NCBI GenBank assembly: GCA_910578825.1 | Contig: CAJTSB010000001.1 | Span: forward strand, 124,001 to 188,000 | Direction of reading: 5' to 3' | DNA: 64,000 bases | Origin: an uncultured Lachnospiraceae bacterium | Lineage (GTDB): Bacteria; Bacillota; Clostridia; Lachnospirales; Lachnospiraceae | Shown: positions 42,044-50,931 of the stretch, piece after piece | How the letters are laid out: the number at the start of each line of letters is the position of its first letter | Numbering within the stretch: the first letter of the stretch is position 1 | Notes under the pieces: model-generated | Seen by the model: the letters and a program-made list of their open reading frames with translations, nothing else | What the model was told of the DNA's origin: nothing | Database searches by the model: none | Made by a program: the position numbers and the translations under genes

Positions 42044-43147
42044 ATGGTAATTAGAGCAAAGCGCAAAGAATTGTTTCAGGGGAAACCATTGACAGAGAGG
42101 CAGCAGGCCAATACGGATAAGAACTTAAAGGAGATAGAGCAGCGGGCAACCGTATTAGAATCTTATCCCAGGAGGCTTGTGTTTGAGCTTACAAATGCCT
42201 GCAATCTGAATTGTGTGATGTGTGGGAGGAACGCGGCGGATTTCAAGATGACGTCGTTTGATATGGATGTATTTCGCAGTTTCGAACCTCTGATGGATTC
42301 GATTGAGGAAGTAACGCTTATGGGCTGGGGAGAGCCGACGATACATCCGCATTTTAATGAAATGCTGGAAATTATTGACCGGCACAGCGCGCGGAAATAT
42401 TTCTGCAGCAATGGCATGAACTTAAAGAAAATCAGGGAAAGTATTTTTAAATATAATGTGGATGTGTTTGCCGTGAGCGTGGACGGCGCAACATATGAGA
42501 CCAATGCCCGCATCCGGCGGGGTTCAGACCTTAACGTGATTAAGGAGGACCTGAAATCTATTGTGGATGAGAGGAACAGTCGTGGTTTGAAGTATCCCTG
42601 GATTAACTTCGTATTCTGCGCCATGGAATCGAACATCCGTGAATTGCCGGAACTGGTGCGGGTAGCGGCGGAGATTGGAATCGATGAAGTCAAAGCGGTG
42701 TACCTTACGGCTTTTGATGAAGGACTCCTGCATGAGACGTTATGGGGAAAGGAAGATTTGATCCGTGAGGTCTTTGCGGAGGCTGTGAGGGTTGGCGAGG
42801 AGACAGGCATTGTCCTTAAACTGCCTCATATTCCGGGAGAAGATATTGGGGGAGAGGATTACCATAAAGAATGTTTCGTGTCTTGGAGAGACTTCTTCCT
42901 GGGCTCCGATGGATATGTCCGTCCCTGTATGTCCACGCCAATACAGTTCTTTAAATATGATTTGGAAAGACCTTTTATGGAGATGTGGAATTCGCCGGAG
43001 TATCAGAAATACCGGGAGATTGTGAACGACAATGAACGCATGGACAGCCCGTGCAGACGTTGTTACCAGTCTTCTCACTGCAACTGGAACCGGAAGGAAT
43101 CATTTATACAGATAGGAGAAAATTTCTCACCCGACTGGGAGAAATAG
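42044..43147 (+). CDS. Radical SAM enzyme with SPASM domain
   Basis: The 367-residue protein opens the right operon. It has a helical N-terminal extension, the CxxxCxxC motif at residues 53-60 (CNLNCVMC), GWGEPTIHP as the GGEP-like motif, FCSNGMNL and a C-terminal SPASM-like cysteine cluster (VRPCMSTP, CRRCYQSSHC). It is the fifth radical SAM enzyme in the window and not a close copy of the others. The start was set at ATG 42044, with AGGTGG five bases upstream; a GTG nine bases earlier lies within that site. It is followed after 12 bp by the second rfbF. Its reaction is unknown; a nucleotide-sugar substrate is inferred. Confidence 0.86.
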   Translation: MVIRAKRKELFQGKPLTERQQANTDKNLKEIEQRATVLESYPRRLVFELTNACNLNCVMCGRNAADFKMTSFDMDVFRSFEPLMDSIEEVTLMGWGEPTIHPHFNEMLEIIDRHSARKYFCSNGMNLKKIRESIFKYNVDVFAVSVDGATYETNARIRRGSDLNVIKEDLKSIVDERNSRGLKYPWINFVFCAMESNIRELPELVRVAAEIGIDEVKAVYLTAFDEGLLHETLWGKEDLIREVFAEAVRVGEETGIVLKLPHIPGEDIGGEDYHKECFVSWRDFFLGSDGYVRPCMSTPIQFFKYDLERPFMEMWNSPEYQKYREIVNDNERMDSPCRRCYQSSHCNWNRKESFIQIGENFSPDWEK

Positions 43148-43159
43148 AGAGGTATACAT

Positions 43160-43939
43160 ATGAAAGTTGTAATACTGGCGGGAGGTCTTGGAACCAGAAT
43201 CAGCGAGGAGTCCGGAACGAAACCGAAACCGATGATAACCATTGGCGAGATGCCGATTATCTGGCATATCATGAAAATTTATTCGCATTACGGATATAAC
43301 GAATTTGTCGTGTGCTGCGGATACAAGAGCCATGTAATTAAAGATTTTTTTGCAAATTACTTTCTGTACAAGTCGGACGTAACCTTTGACTACCGGGATA
43401 ACAACCGGGTGGAAACGTATGATTGTGAGATTGAGCCCTGGAAGGTGACGCTGGCGGAAACCGGCGGAGAGAACATGACCGGAAGCAGGATTAAGCAGAT
43501 TCAGAAATACATTCCGGAAGGGGAAAGTTTTATGCTCACTTATGGGGATGGGGTTGCAGACGTGGACATTTCATCGCTTGTAAGCCATCACCAGAAGCAC
43601 GGTAAGATAGCGACGATGACCGCCGTGCAGCCGCCTGCGAAGTTTGGCGTGCTGGATATTGACGCTGATAATACGATTCTTGATTTCAAGGAGAAACCGG
43701 AATCTGACGCCGGATGGATTAATGGCGGATTCATGGTGTTAAATTATGATGTTTTCCGCTATATTGATGACAATCCCATGCGGATCTTCGAGCAGGAGCC
43801 GTTGGAAGAGCTGGCGAAAGCACGTGAACTATCGGCATATCGGCATGGGGGATTCTGGCTGCCCATGGACACCCTGAGGGACAAGAATAAACTGGAAAAT
43901 TTGTGGGGCAGCGGGCAGGCTCCGTGGAAAGTATGGTAA
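43160..43939 (+). CDS. rfbF: Glucose-1-phosphate cytidylyltransferase (second copy)
   Basis: This 259-residue protein has the same family hallmarks as the left-arm copy: MKVVILAGGLGTRISEES, KPKPMITIGEMPI, LTYGDGVADVD and GFWLPMDTLRD. The lengths are equal and the sequences align without gaps by eye, but many positions differ, so this is not a recent duplicate. It makes CDP-glucose for the dehydratase encoded six bases downstream. ATG 43160 follows a GAGAGG. The right arm lacks an rfbH, so its CDP-sugar should keep the C3 hydroxyl unless RfbH from the other arm is present. Confidence 0.93.
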   Translation: MKVVILAGGLGTRISEESGTKPKPMITIGEMPIIWHIMKIYSHYGYNEFVVCCGYKSHVIKDFFANYFLYKSDVTFDYRDNNRVETYDCEIEPWKVTLAETGGENMTGSRIKQIQKYIPEGESFMLTYGDGVADVDISSLVSHHQKHGKIATMTAVQPPAKFGVLDIDADNTILDFKEKPESDAGWINGGFMVLNYDVFRYIDDNPMRIFEQEPLEELAKARELSAYRHGGFWLPMDTLRDKNKLENLWGSGQAPWKVW

Positions 43940-43945
43940 AAATAA

Positions 43946-45004
43946 ATGTTGAACAGGGATTTTTACAGAGGAAAGAAAGTATTTCTGACAGGTCATACGG
44001 GGTTTAAGGGGACTTGGCTCTCTCTGATGCTGGAGACTTTGGGGGCGGAGGTTTATGGTTACGCATTGAAACCGGAGACGGCGTTTTATCCGAAAGCACA
44101 TCCTCAAACGGTTAAAAGCTGGGAAGGATATATCACGGACCGTAAGCTTTTGCAGGAGGCATTGCAGGAAGTGGAGCCGGATTTCGTGATTCATTTTGCT
44201 TCCCATTCGACCTTAAACCGCAGTTATGAAATTACGGATTATATTTTTGATACAAACGTTATGGGCGTGGTGAACCTTCTGGAAGGAGTTCGGAAACTGC
44301 AGCAGGTACAGGCAGTGCTGGTCGTTACCAGTGATAAGTGTTACCGCAATCTGGAATCGGAAGAGCCTTACGGGGAGGAGAGCCCATTGGGTGCGCAGGA
44401 TCCGTATTCCACCAGCAAGGCGTGTCAGGAGCTGATTACGGATTGTTACCGCAATTCCTTTTTTGGCAGACAGGGACAGAATATTCCGATTGCCACGGCG
44501 CGGGCAAGCAATGTGCTGGGAGGCGGAGATTATAATCTGAACCGCTTATTACCCAGTCTTTTGGACAGTTATCTCAAAGGTGAGAAAGCAGTCATCCGCA
44601 ATCCCCATGCAATTCGCCCGTGGCAGAATGTCTTGGACGTGCTGGGCGGATACCTCATTCTTGTGCAAAAGATGGCGGAATCTGGGGACGGCGACGGCAG
44701 ATATTGCGAGGCGTTTAATTTTGGTCCTAACGAGGATGGTCTGATTACCGTAGGCGTTATGGCGGAGAAATTGTGCCGTTATTTTCCGCAGGGAGAAGTG
44801 CAGATTGTCTCGGCAGAGAAATCCGTGAAGGAGACGGGGGTTTTGAAGATTAGCAGTGAGAAAGCAAAGAAAGTATTAGGCTGGCGTCCGAAGTATACTA
44901 TAGACGATACGCTGCGTATGGCGGCAGAATTTGCAATCCGCGAGCATCAGGGAGAATTGGTGCGGGAAATCTGCATGGAATATATTGAATCGTATTTGAA
45001 ATGA
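43946..45004 (+). CDS. rfbG: CDP-glucose 4,6-dehydratase-like SDR (second copy)
   Basis: The 352-residue extended SDR carries the RfbG-type glycine motif FLTGHTGFKGTWL, VVTSDKCYRN, DPYSTSKA (YxxxK) and ARASNVLGGGDYN. It is clearly diverged from the left-arm RfbG. It probably converts CDP-glucose to CDP-4-keto-6-deoxyglucose, the expected substrate of the transketolase-like or acetolactate-synthase-like enzyme or of the aminotransferase in this arm. ATG 43946 is six bases after the rfbF stop with only a weak ribosome binding site, so translation may be coupled. Confidence 0.9.
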   Translation: MLNRDFYRGKKVFLTGHTGFKGTWLSLMLETLGAEVYGYALKPETAFYPKAHPQTVKSWEGYITDRKLLQEALQEVEPDFVIHFASHSTLNRSYEITDYIFDTNVMGVVNLLEGVRKLQQVQAVLVVTSDKCYRNLESEEPYGEESPLGAQDPYSTSKACQELITDCYRNSFFGRQGQNIPIATARASNVLGGGDYNLNRLLPSLLDSYLKGEKAVIRNPHAIRPWQNVLDVLGGYLILVQKMAESGDGDGRYCEAFNFGPNEDGLITVGVMAEKLCRYFPQGEVQIVSAEKSVKETGVLKISSEKAKKVLGWRPKYTIDDTLRMAAEFAIREHQGELVREICMEYIESYLK

Positions 45005-45017
45005 GGAGGATGAAACC

Positions 45018-45848
45018 GTGGAAAAGTGGAATGAGGAAGTTGCGGAATTTGCGAGAAATGTCCGCGTGGATGTGGCGAAGGTATTAAACCGTACCAACGA
45101 TTCCCACATTGGAGGGGGGTATTCTTCCATTGATATTCTTTCTGTACTATATAAGAAAGTGCTGAACCTGGATAAGGATAAGCTGAAAGACCCCAATCGG
45201 AATGTGTTCATCCTCAGCAAGGGACACATTGCGGCGTCTTTTTATGTAACGCTTGCCCATGCAGGATTGATTTCTATGGAAGACCTTGAGAAACATACGG
45301 TAAACGGTGAATTTTATGCGGGACATACGCGTAAATTTCAGACGAACGGCGTGCAGGGCGTGGAGATGTCGGCGGGTTCCTTAGGGCATGGTTCCGGCGT
45401 GGGCGCGGGTATGGCATATGCCAAGCGATGCCAGGGACTGGATGGAAATGTCTATGTGCTGATGGGAGACGGAGAGTGTAACGAGGGTTCTGTCTGGGAA
45501 TCTGCGATGTTTGCATCCAAATTCCAGTTGTCAAATCTGGTGTTGATTGTGGATCGGAACCGTCTGCAATCTTACGGAAGCGATAAAGAAGTCATGGATA
45601 TGGGAGATCTGGGTGCGAAATTTGCATCTTTTGGATGTCAGGTGATGGAGATTGACGGACATGATTACAACCAGATTTATCGTGCATTGATGACCGGGAC
45701 GTCACGAAATCCGGCGAAACCTACAGTAATCATTGCCAATACGGTAAAAGGAAAGGGAGCCTCCTTCATGGAAAATCGCCTGGAGTGGCATTTTAAATCT
45801 CCGAACGAGGAACAGCTTCAAATCATTCTAAAGGAGCAGGGAATATGA
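45018..45848 (+). CDS. Transketolase-like subunit, N-terminal TPP-binding half (right arm)
   Basis: The 276-residue protein carries ILSKGHIAASFY, AGSLGHGSGVGAGMA and the TPP motif GDGECNEGSVWESA followed by LVLIVDRNR (about residues 150-182). It is the diphosphate-binding half of a split transketolase. The start is GTG at 45018, with AGGAGG eight bases upstream; a nearby ATG is out of frame. Its stop overlaps the start of the partner subunit (ATGA). Direct adjacency to rfbF/rfbG suggests that it acts on the CDP-keto sugar, possibly as a two-carbon ketol transferase; that is inference. Confidence 0.88.
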   Translation: MEKWNEEVAEFARNVRVDVAKVLNRTNDSHIGGGYSSIDILSVLYKKVLNLDKDKLKDPNRNVFILSKGHIAASFYVTLAHAGLISMEDLEKHTVNGEFYAGHTRKFQTNGVQGVEMSAGSLGHGSGVGAGMAYAKRCQGLDGNVYVLMGDGECNEGSVWESAMFASKFQLSNLVLIVDRNRLQSYGSDKEVMDMGDLGAKFASFGCQVMEIDGHDYNQIYRALMTGTSRNPAKPTVIIANTVKGKGASFMENRLEWHFKSPNEEQLQIILKEQGI

Positions 45849-46774
45849 GAAGTACATTTGTAAATACACTGGCAGAGCTGGCAAGGAAAAATGACCGCGT
45901 AATGTGCGTCATAGGGGACACTGGTTTTTCTGTGTTCGAGGAGTTTGAAAGGGAATTCAAAGAGCGTTTTATCAACGTGGGCATCGCAGAACAGAATTTT
46001 GTCAGCGTGGGAGCGGGACTCGCCGCCATGGGTATGAAACCCTATATCTATAATGTAGTGTCATTTATGACGCTGCGCGGTTTGGAAGAGATTGTGCTTG
46101 ACGTCTGTTATCAGGAGAACCCGGTGGTGCTGGTAGGTGTTGGCGGCGGACATGCCTATGGGCCGGCGGGACCGACGCACCACGCGTATTTTGATATAGC
46201 CATGATGCGTATGCTGCCGAATATGACGGTGGTATGTCCGGCAGATCCGGTAGAGATGCGGGCGATTATGATGGCGTCGGAAACCTTTGACAAACCGCTC
46301 TATATTCGAATCGGGCGGAGTGTAGACCCGGTAGTCCATGATGGGGAAATTTCTTTTGAGATCGGGAAAGGCATCTGTATGCGTGAGGGCAGCGATGGCG
46401 TATTGTTTGCCACCGGAACGATGGTCAAAGATGCGGTACAGGTCTGTGAGCTGCTTGCGCGGCATGGCATTCGGCTTGCATTGTACAGTATGCATACAAT
46501 TAAGCCGATTGATGATATGCTGATACAGGCGTGTATGCAGAAGTATCCGGCAATTTTCACACTGGAAGAACACAGTGCAAACGGAGGGCTGGGTTCTGCT
46601 GTGGGGGATGTGTTGCTCGCAAGCGGAAATACGCAGAATGTAATTTTTCATAAATTTGGGTTTCCGGATACGTTTGCTCCGGTGACCGGAAGCCGCGAAT
46701 ATCTGAACGCATCCTATGGTCTGGATGCAGATAGCGTTGCCAGGCAAATCAGGGAAACGCTCAAGAAGGCGTGA
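45845..46774 (+). CDS. Transketolase-like subunit, C-terminal half (right arm)
   Basis: The 309-residue partner has the pyrimidine-domain signatures NVGIAEQNFVSVGAGLAAMG (with the expected cofactor-activating glutamate), GPAGPTHHAYFDIAMMRML, YIRIGRSVDPV and FTLEEHSANGGLGSAVGD. It resembles the left-arm subunit at 12087-13004 in layout but is well diverged. The ATGA overlap with the upstream gene is consistent with a stoichiometric complex. The stop codon falls inside the first unit of a 15-bp tandem repeat. Confidence 0.88.
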   Translation: MRSTFVNTLAELARKNDRVMCVIGDTGFSVFEEFEREFKERFINVGIAEQNFVSVGAGLAAMGMKPYIYNVVSFMTLRGLEEIVLDVCYQENPVVLVGVGGGHAYGPAGPTHHAYFDIAMMRMLPNMTVVCPADPVEMRAIMMASETFDKPLYIRIGRSVDPVVHDGEISFEIGKGICMREGSDGVLFATGTMVKDAVQVCELLARHGIRLALYSMHTIKPIDDMLIQACMQKYPAIFTLEEHSANGGLGSAVGDVLLASGNTQNVIFHKFGFPDTFAPVTGSREYLNASYGLDADSVARQIRETLKKA

Positions 46775-46830
46775 ATGGATATGAAGTGAATAGATATGGT
46801 GTGAATGGATAAGGCGTGGAAGGAATGAGG
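46771..46830 (+). repeat. Degenerate 15-bp tandem repeat, four units
   Basis: Four phased units of consensus GTGAATGGATATGGN occupy 46771-46785, 46786-46800, 46801-46815 and 46816-46830. The first contains the transketolase stop codon and the last, most diverged, supplies the GAGG ribosome binding site for the next gene. It likely arose by slippage and changes only the spacing between the two genes. Confidence 0.7.
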
Positions 46831-46832
46831 AC

Positions 46833-48026
46833 ATGAACGTAATCAATGAAATTTTTGCGCAGTACAGGCAGGAAAAAGACAAACTGGAAGTTTCCGTGGA
46901 AGATATGAAGGCGGAGATACAGGAATTTCTGGAGCGAATTTTACTCTACGGAGCCGGGAGCGCGGGCATTGCATTTTTGTATGATTTGCGGAAACAGGGC
47001 ATAGAGCCTCTATATTTTGTGGACGCTGACCCTGCGAAAGCAGGGACGGACTGCGAAGGACTGACCGTAATTCCGCCGGAGGAGATTTCCGACCGGGCAG
47101 GGGAAGATGCGCTGGTGATTGTCTGTATCAATACGGATGGAAAGCGTTACTGTAAAAGCTTTGCGGAGGCTTTGCGGGTGGGCGGTCATCACGGCGTGTA
47201 TGAGAAATTGCGGGGATGCGGTTGTAAAAATGTCATTGATTATACGTATTTTCGCAGATGCCACGGTTTGTTTACGGATGAGAAATACAATGCGCCTTCC
47301 TGTTCGGATGTCTGGTTAATGGAAGAGCATGAGCAGGAAATTGCAGATGTGTATGATCTGATGGAAGACGCGCTGTCCCAGGAGGTATATGAGAAGATTG
47401 TGAGGTTTCGCCTGCTGGATGATTCCATAGAAGTTCCCACGATGGGACAGGAAAAACAGTATTTTGAATATGGCTTTTATGACAGGCGGCAGGATGAAGT
47501 TTTTGTGGATTGCGGCGCTTTTAACGGTATCAGTTTAAAGACATTCCTCAAAGAAAACAACAATATGTTTGAAGGATATTACGGCATGGAGCCGGATGCG
47601 GATAATTACGCTAAATTAGAGGAATATATTCGTACGCTGCCAAAAGACATTCAGAAGAAACTGTATATTACTCCACAAGCGGCGTGGAAGGACAATGGAG
47701 GGATAACGTTATATGCGCTCCATGGTCCCGGCAGTTTTGCAGCGGATATCGGGAAGATGCAGGTGGAAAGTATCACCATTGACGATATGCTGGGACAACA
47801 GAGAGCCAGTTATATTAAGATGAATATTGAGGGCAGCGAGAAGGAGGCCCTGCAGGGAGCAGCGCAGGTTATCCGCAGGTGTAAGCCGAGGCTTGCAATT
47901 GCCGGATATCACAGGACAGATGATTTCTGGAAGATTCCGTTAATGATAAAAAGCTATCGGGAAGATTATAAGATTTACCTGAGGTCTTATATGAACCATA
48001 TTTCGATTGTGTTTTATGCGATTTAG
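46833..48026 (+). CDS. FkbM-family methyltransferase with N-terminal Rossmann-type domain
   Basis: The 397-residue protein has the two-domain layout of the left-arm FkbM proteins: ILLYGAGSAGIAFLYDL near residue 35 and YFVDADPAKAG in the N-terminal domain, then VFVDCGAFNGISLKTF, YGMEPDADNY and YIKMNIEGSEKEAL in the methyltransferase domain, ending FYAI. The usual MDIEGAE motif is changed to MNIEGSE, which is worth noting because the acidic residue is normally conserved. The start at ATG 46833 follows a GAGG in the last repeat unit. Acceptor hydroxyl unknown. Confidence 0.84.
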   Translation: MNVINEIFAQYRQEKDKLEVSVEDMKAEIQEFLERILLYGAGSAGIAFLYDLRKQGIEPLYFVDADPAKAGTDCEGLTVIPPEEISDRAGEDALVIVCINTDGKRYCKSFAEALRVGGHHGVYEKLRGCGCKNVIDYTYFRRCHGLFTDEKYNAPSCSDVWLMEEHEQEIADVYDLMEDALSQEVYEKIVRFRLLDDSIEVPTMGQEKQYFEYGFYDRRQDEVFVDCGAFNGISLKTFLKENNNMFEGYYGMEPDADNYAKLEEYIRTLPKDIQKKLYITPQAAWKDNGGITLYALHGPGSFAADIGKMQVESITIDDMLGQQRASYIKMNIEGSEKEALQGAAQVIRRCKPRLAIAGYHRTDDFWKIPLMIKSYREDYKIYLRSYMNHISIVFYAI

Positions 48027-48045
48027 AAGAAAGGGTTAATATTTT

Positions 48046-48921
48046 ATGAATATTGGATTTAATTTAACAAGGCAATACCTGAAGTATACGTATGTCCTGG
48101 TCAAGTCAATTTTGGAGAGCAATCCGGACGAAGAGATTTGTTTCTACATATATTCTGCGAATATAGAAGTACCGGATCTGGATCTGATGTGCGAGCTGGT
48201 AGAGAGCCATAACGGAAGGATTGAATTGCTCTCGATTGACAAATCGCTGATTGAAATGTTTTTTGAAAACCCACATCCTGGATATCCGATCGAAACGCAT
48301 ACGACTTACTTTTATGCACATGCTTTGCCGGAAGGGGTTGACCGCATTTTATGCATGGACGCGGACATGATTGTGAAAAAGCCGTTGCGGGAACTCTACG
48401 ATATGGATTTTGAGGATAATTATGCGATTTGCCCAGATGGCTCCTGTATGAATGAAGCAGTAAATTCCTGGCCGGGCGTATTTCGTAATTTTGGCGTGAC
48501 GTCATTTTCGACATGTTGCACCCTGTACAATATAAAGAAGATAAAGGAAGATTTTACATTCAGCGATATTATAGAGGCCAACCGGAAAGTGATAAGCTTT
48601 TTTGGAAGTTCCAATGAGGAGTTGGGATATGCATATATGTTTAACGGAAAAGAACGTTACATTCCCGAGACGAAATACGGATTCTATATTTATCCGGATA
48701 ATGAGAAGAAATATTCATCGGAGGAATTGCTGGCGTTTGAAAGAGACGCCGTAGTCATCCACTATTGGAGGAGCCATCCGTGGGCGTCGCAGATTGGCAT
48801 GAGCCCCTTGCATTCTTACTGGTGGGATTGTGCAAAAGACACGCCGTATTATGAGGAACTTAAGGCGGAATTCTGGCAGTTCTGGAAAGATTTCAGGAGT
48901 AAATATCTGATACCGTTGTGA
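48046..48921 (+). CDS. Family 8 glycosyltransferase
   Basis: The 291-residue protein matches retaining GT8 enzymes (glucosyl- or galactosyltransferase type). The N-terminus (NIGFNLTRQYLKYTYVLVKSI) and the metal-binding DxD within ILCMDADMIVKKPL near residue 105 are characteristic. TCCTLYNIKKIK and the C-terminal HYWRSHPW correspond to the usual donor-side histidine region. It lies between an FkbM gene and the formyltransferase in the right arm. The ribosome binding site is a modest AAAGGG. Confidence 0.88.
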   Translation: MNIGFNLTRQYLKYTYVLVKSILESNPDEEICFYIYSANIEVPDLDLMCELVESHNGRIELLSIDKSLIEMFFENPHPGYPIETHTTYFYAHALPEGVDRILCMDADMIVKKPLRELYDMDFEDNYAICPDGSCMNEAVNSWPGVFRNFGVTSFSTCCTLYNIKKIKEDFTFSDIIEANRKVISFFGSSNEELGYAYMFNGKERYIPETKYGFYIYPDNEKKYSSEELLAFERDAVVIHYWRSHPWASQIGMSPLHSYWWDCAKDTPYYEELKAEFWQFWKDFRSKYLIPL

Positions 48922-48963
48922 TAGGATGTTGCACGTTGGGCAATACCCGGAAAGGAACAAAAG

Positions 48964-49770
48964 ATGGATTACAAATTTGCAGTTTTTGCATATGGCGACG
49001 TTGGGCTGGCAGCAGTAAAAATTTTCCGTGACAGGAAGGAACAGTTAAAGTTTGTCTTGTTGGACAGGGAAAATTTCTGGAATAAAAATCAATTGATTAT
49101 TGAGGAATTAAAAAATTATCCCGCCACAGAAATTGTTTATTATGAAAAGGAAGAGGATTTAATTGAAAAATGTAAGGGATTGGATATCGTAATATTGGCA
49201 TGGTGGGGACGCATCATAAAAGGGCGGTTATTAGAGACGCCGTGCCATGGTTTTATCAATTTACATACCAGTTTTCTTCCATATGGAAAGGGGAAACATC
49301 CGCATTACTGGTCGTTGGTTGAGGAGAAACCATATGGCGTCACGATTATGAAAATAGACGCAGGATTGGATACCGGAGCGATTATTTACCAGAGGGAGAT
49401 TGAAAAGAGCTGGGAAGATACCGGAAAATCGCTTTATTTCAGAGGAATCCGCACGATGTGCGACTTGTTGGAAGAAAAGAGAGATGAGCTCTTAAATTTG
49501 CAGTTTGAAGAGAAGGCTCAGGATGGGGAGGGAACCTTTCATTTCGGAAAAGAAATTAATGAACATTCCATGATTCATCTTGAAGAAGAGTACCGGGCAA
49601 GGGATTTGTTGAATAAGATACGTGCGCGTACTTTTGAACCGTTTCCGGCGGCATATTTCATGGAAGACGGGGAGAAATATGAAGTGCGCGTTACCATTCA
49701 GAAGGTCACGGAGCCCTTTGACAGTAAGAATGTAAATTACAGTGAGATATCGGAAGATACAGGATTATAA
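48964..49770 (+). CDS. Sugar N-formyltransferase
   Basis: The 268-residue protein resembles methionyl-tRNA formyltransferase-like sugar N-formyltransferases, which use N10-formyltetrahydrofolate to formylate an amino sugar. The catalytic Asn-His-Asp triad is visible as Asn99 and His101 (NLHTSFLPYGKGKHPHYW) and Asp136 (DAGLDTGAI). The C-terminal 70 residues (RARTFEPFPAAYFME) resemble the extra domain of such enzymes. It lies 24 bp before a sugar aminotransferase, giving a plausible two-step amination and formylation. ATG 48964 follows an AAAGGA. Confidence 0.9.
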   Translation: MDYKFAVFAYGDVGLAAVKIFRDRKEQLKFVLLDRENFWNKNQLIIEELKNYPATEIVYYEKEEDLIEKCKGLDIVILAWWGRIIKGRLLETPCHGFINLHTSFLPYGKGKHPHYWSLVEEKPYGVTIMKIDAGLDTGAIIYQREIEKSWEDTGKSLYFRGIRTMCDLLEEKRDELLNLQFEEKAQDGEGTFHFGKEINEHSMIHLEEEYRARDLLNKIRARTFEPFPAAYFMEDGEKYEVRVTIQKVTEPFDSKNVNYSEISEDTGL

Positions 49771-49794
49771 ATTGTCATATCAGGAGGAATCATC

Positions 49795-50919
49795 ATGCAT
49801 GAAAAGATAGCCCTGGCAGGGCCGGATATTGGACAGAGGGAAATAGATTATGTCGTAGATGCAGTGAAAAACGGCTGGTACAAGACTTATGACATGCATA
49901 TCCAAAAACTGGAAAAAACGTTTGCAGAGTATATCGGCGTGAAATATGCCATTGCGACATACTGTGGTACCCATGCGCTGCATCTGGCAACGATAGCCCT
50001 CAACCTGAAACCCGGGGATGAGGTTATTGTCACAGACCAGAGTTTTATTGCAACCGCCCATGCGATTTCCTATGTAGGGGCGACCTGTGTTTTTGTGGAC
50101 ATAAACCCAGATACGCTCTGTATAGATCCGGAAAAGATTCTGGAAGCCATCACCCCCAGGACAAAGGCGATTATGCTCGTACATTTTGCAGGATTTGCGG
50201 CGGATATGGACAGGATTATGGAAATTGCCAGACAGAAGAACATTGCCGTAATTGAAGATGCATGCCAGGCAGTCGGCGTAAAATACAAAGGAAACTATTG
50301 CGGAAGTATCGGCGATGTCGGAACGTTTAGTTTTCAGGGATCCAAAATTGCCGTAGGCGGAGAAGGCGGCATGTTCGTTACGAATGATAAATCTCTGTAT
50401 GAACGTGCGCATCATTATGGAACGTTTTGCCGGAATGATGCGATTACCTATTTATGGTCCGATGATGTAGGTTACAATTATCGCATATCGAATGTAACGG
50501 CGGCATTAATTTTGGCGCAGGTAGAGCGCATTGCGGAATTAATAGAGAAGAAAAAAAGAATATTCACATGGTATCAGGAGAATCTGAAAGACATCAAAGA
50601 GATCGAAATGCTTGTTCCGAAGGAGGATTGCGAGAGCAATTATGCATATGTGGTAGGATATCTGCGGGATGAAAGCAGGATTACGCGGGATGAGCTGATT
50701 AAAAAAATGATAGAAGAGTACAATGCGTATCTGCGTCCGGGGTATCCGTCGATGAATCTGATGCCGGGATATACCGGGCGTTTTCCGGTTCCAAATTCCC
50801 AGAGATATTTTCAAAAAGGCCTTGTATTCCCGACAGCGATGAATATTACGGAAGAAGATGTGAAATATGTATGCAGATGCCTGAAAAAGTTATTGGGTTA
50901 TGACAAGGAAATAAAATAG
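49795..50919 (+). CDS. DegT/DnrJ/EryC1-type sugar aminotransferase
   Basis: The 374-residue PLP enzyme matches nucleotide-sugar aminotransferases acting on 3- or 4-keto sugars. The PLP lysine is Lys184 in FSFQGSKIAVGGEGG. The conserved AIATYCGTHALHLA, VIVTDQSFIATAHA and VIEDACQAVG segments support it. With the neighbouring formyltransferase it predicts an N-formylamino-6-deoxysugar, probably built from the CDP-4-keto-6-deoxyglucose of this arm; the nucleotide carrier is inferred. ATG 49795 has an AGGAGG seven bases upstream. Confidence 0.92.
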   Translation: MHEKIALAGPDIGQREIDYVVDAVKNGWYKTYDMHIQKLEKTFAEYIGVKYAIATYCGTHALHLATIALNLKPGDEVIVTDQSFIATAHAISYVGATCVFVDINPDTLCIDPEKILEAITPRTKAIMLVHFAGFAADMDRIMEIARQKNIAVIEDACQAVGVKYKGNYCGSIGDVGTFSFQGSKIAVGGEGGMFVTNDKSLYERAHHYGTFCRNDAITYLWSDDVGYNYRISNVTAALILAQVERIAELIEKKKRIFTWYQENLKDIKEIEMLVPKEDCESNYAYVVGYLRDESRITRDELIKKMIEEYNAYLRPGYPSMNLMPGYTGRFPVPNSQRYFQKGLVFPTAMNITEEDVKYVCRCLKKLLGYDKEIK

Positions 50920-50931
50920 GGAGAAATCGAG

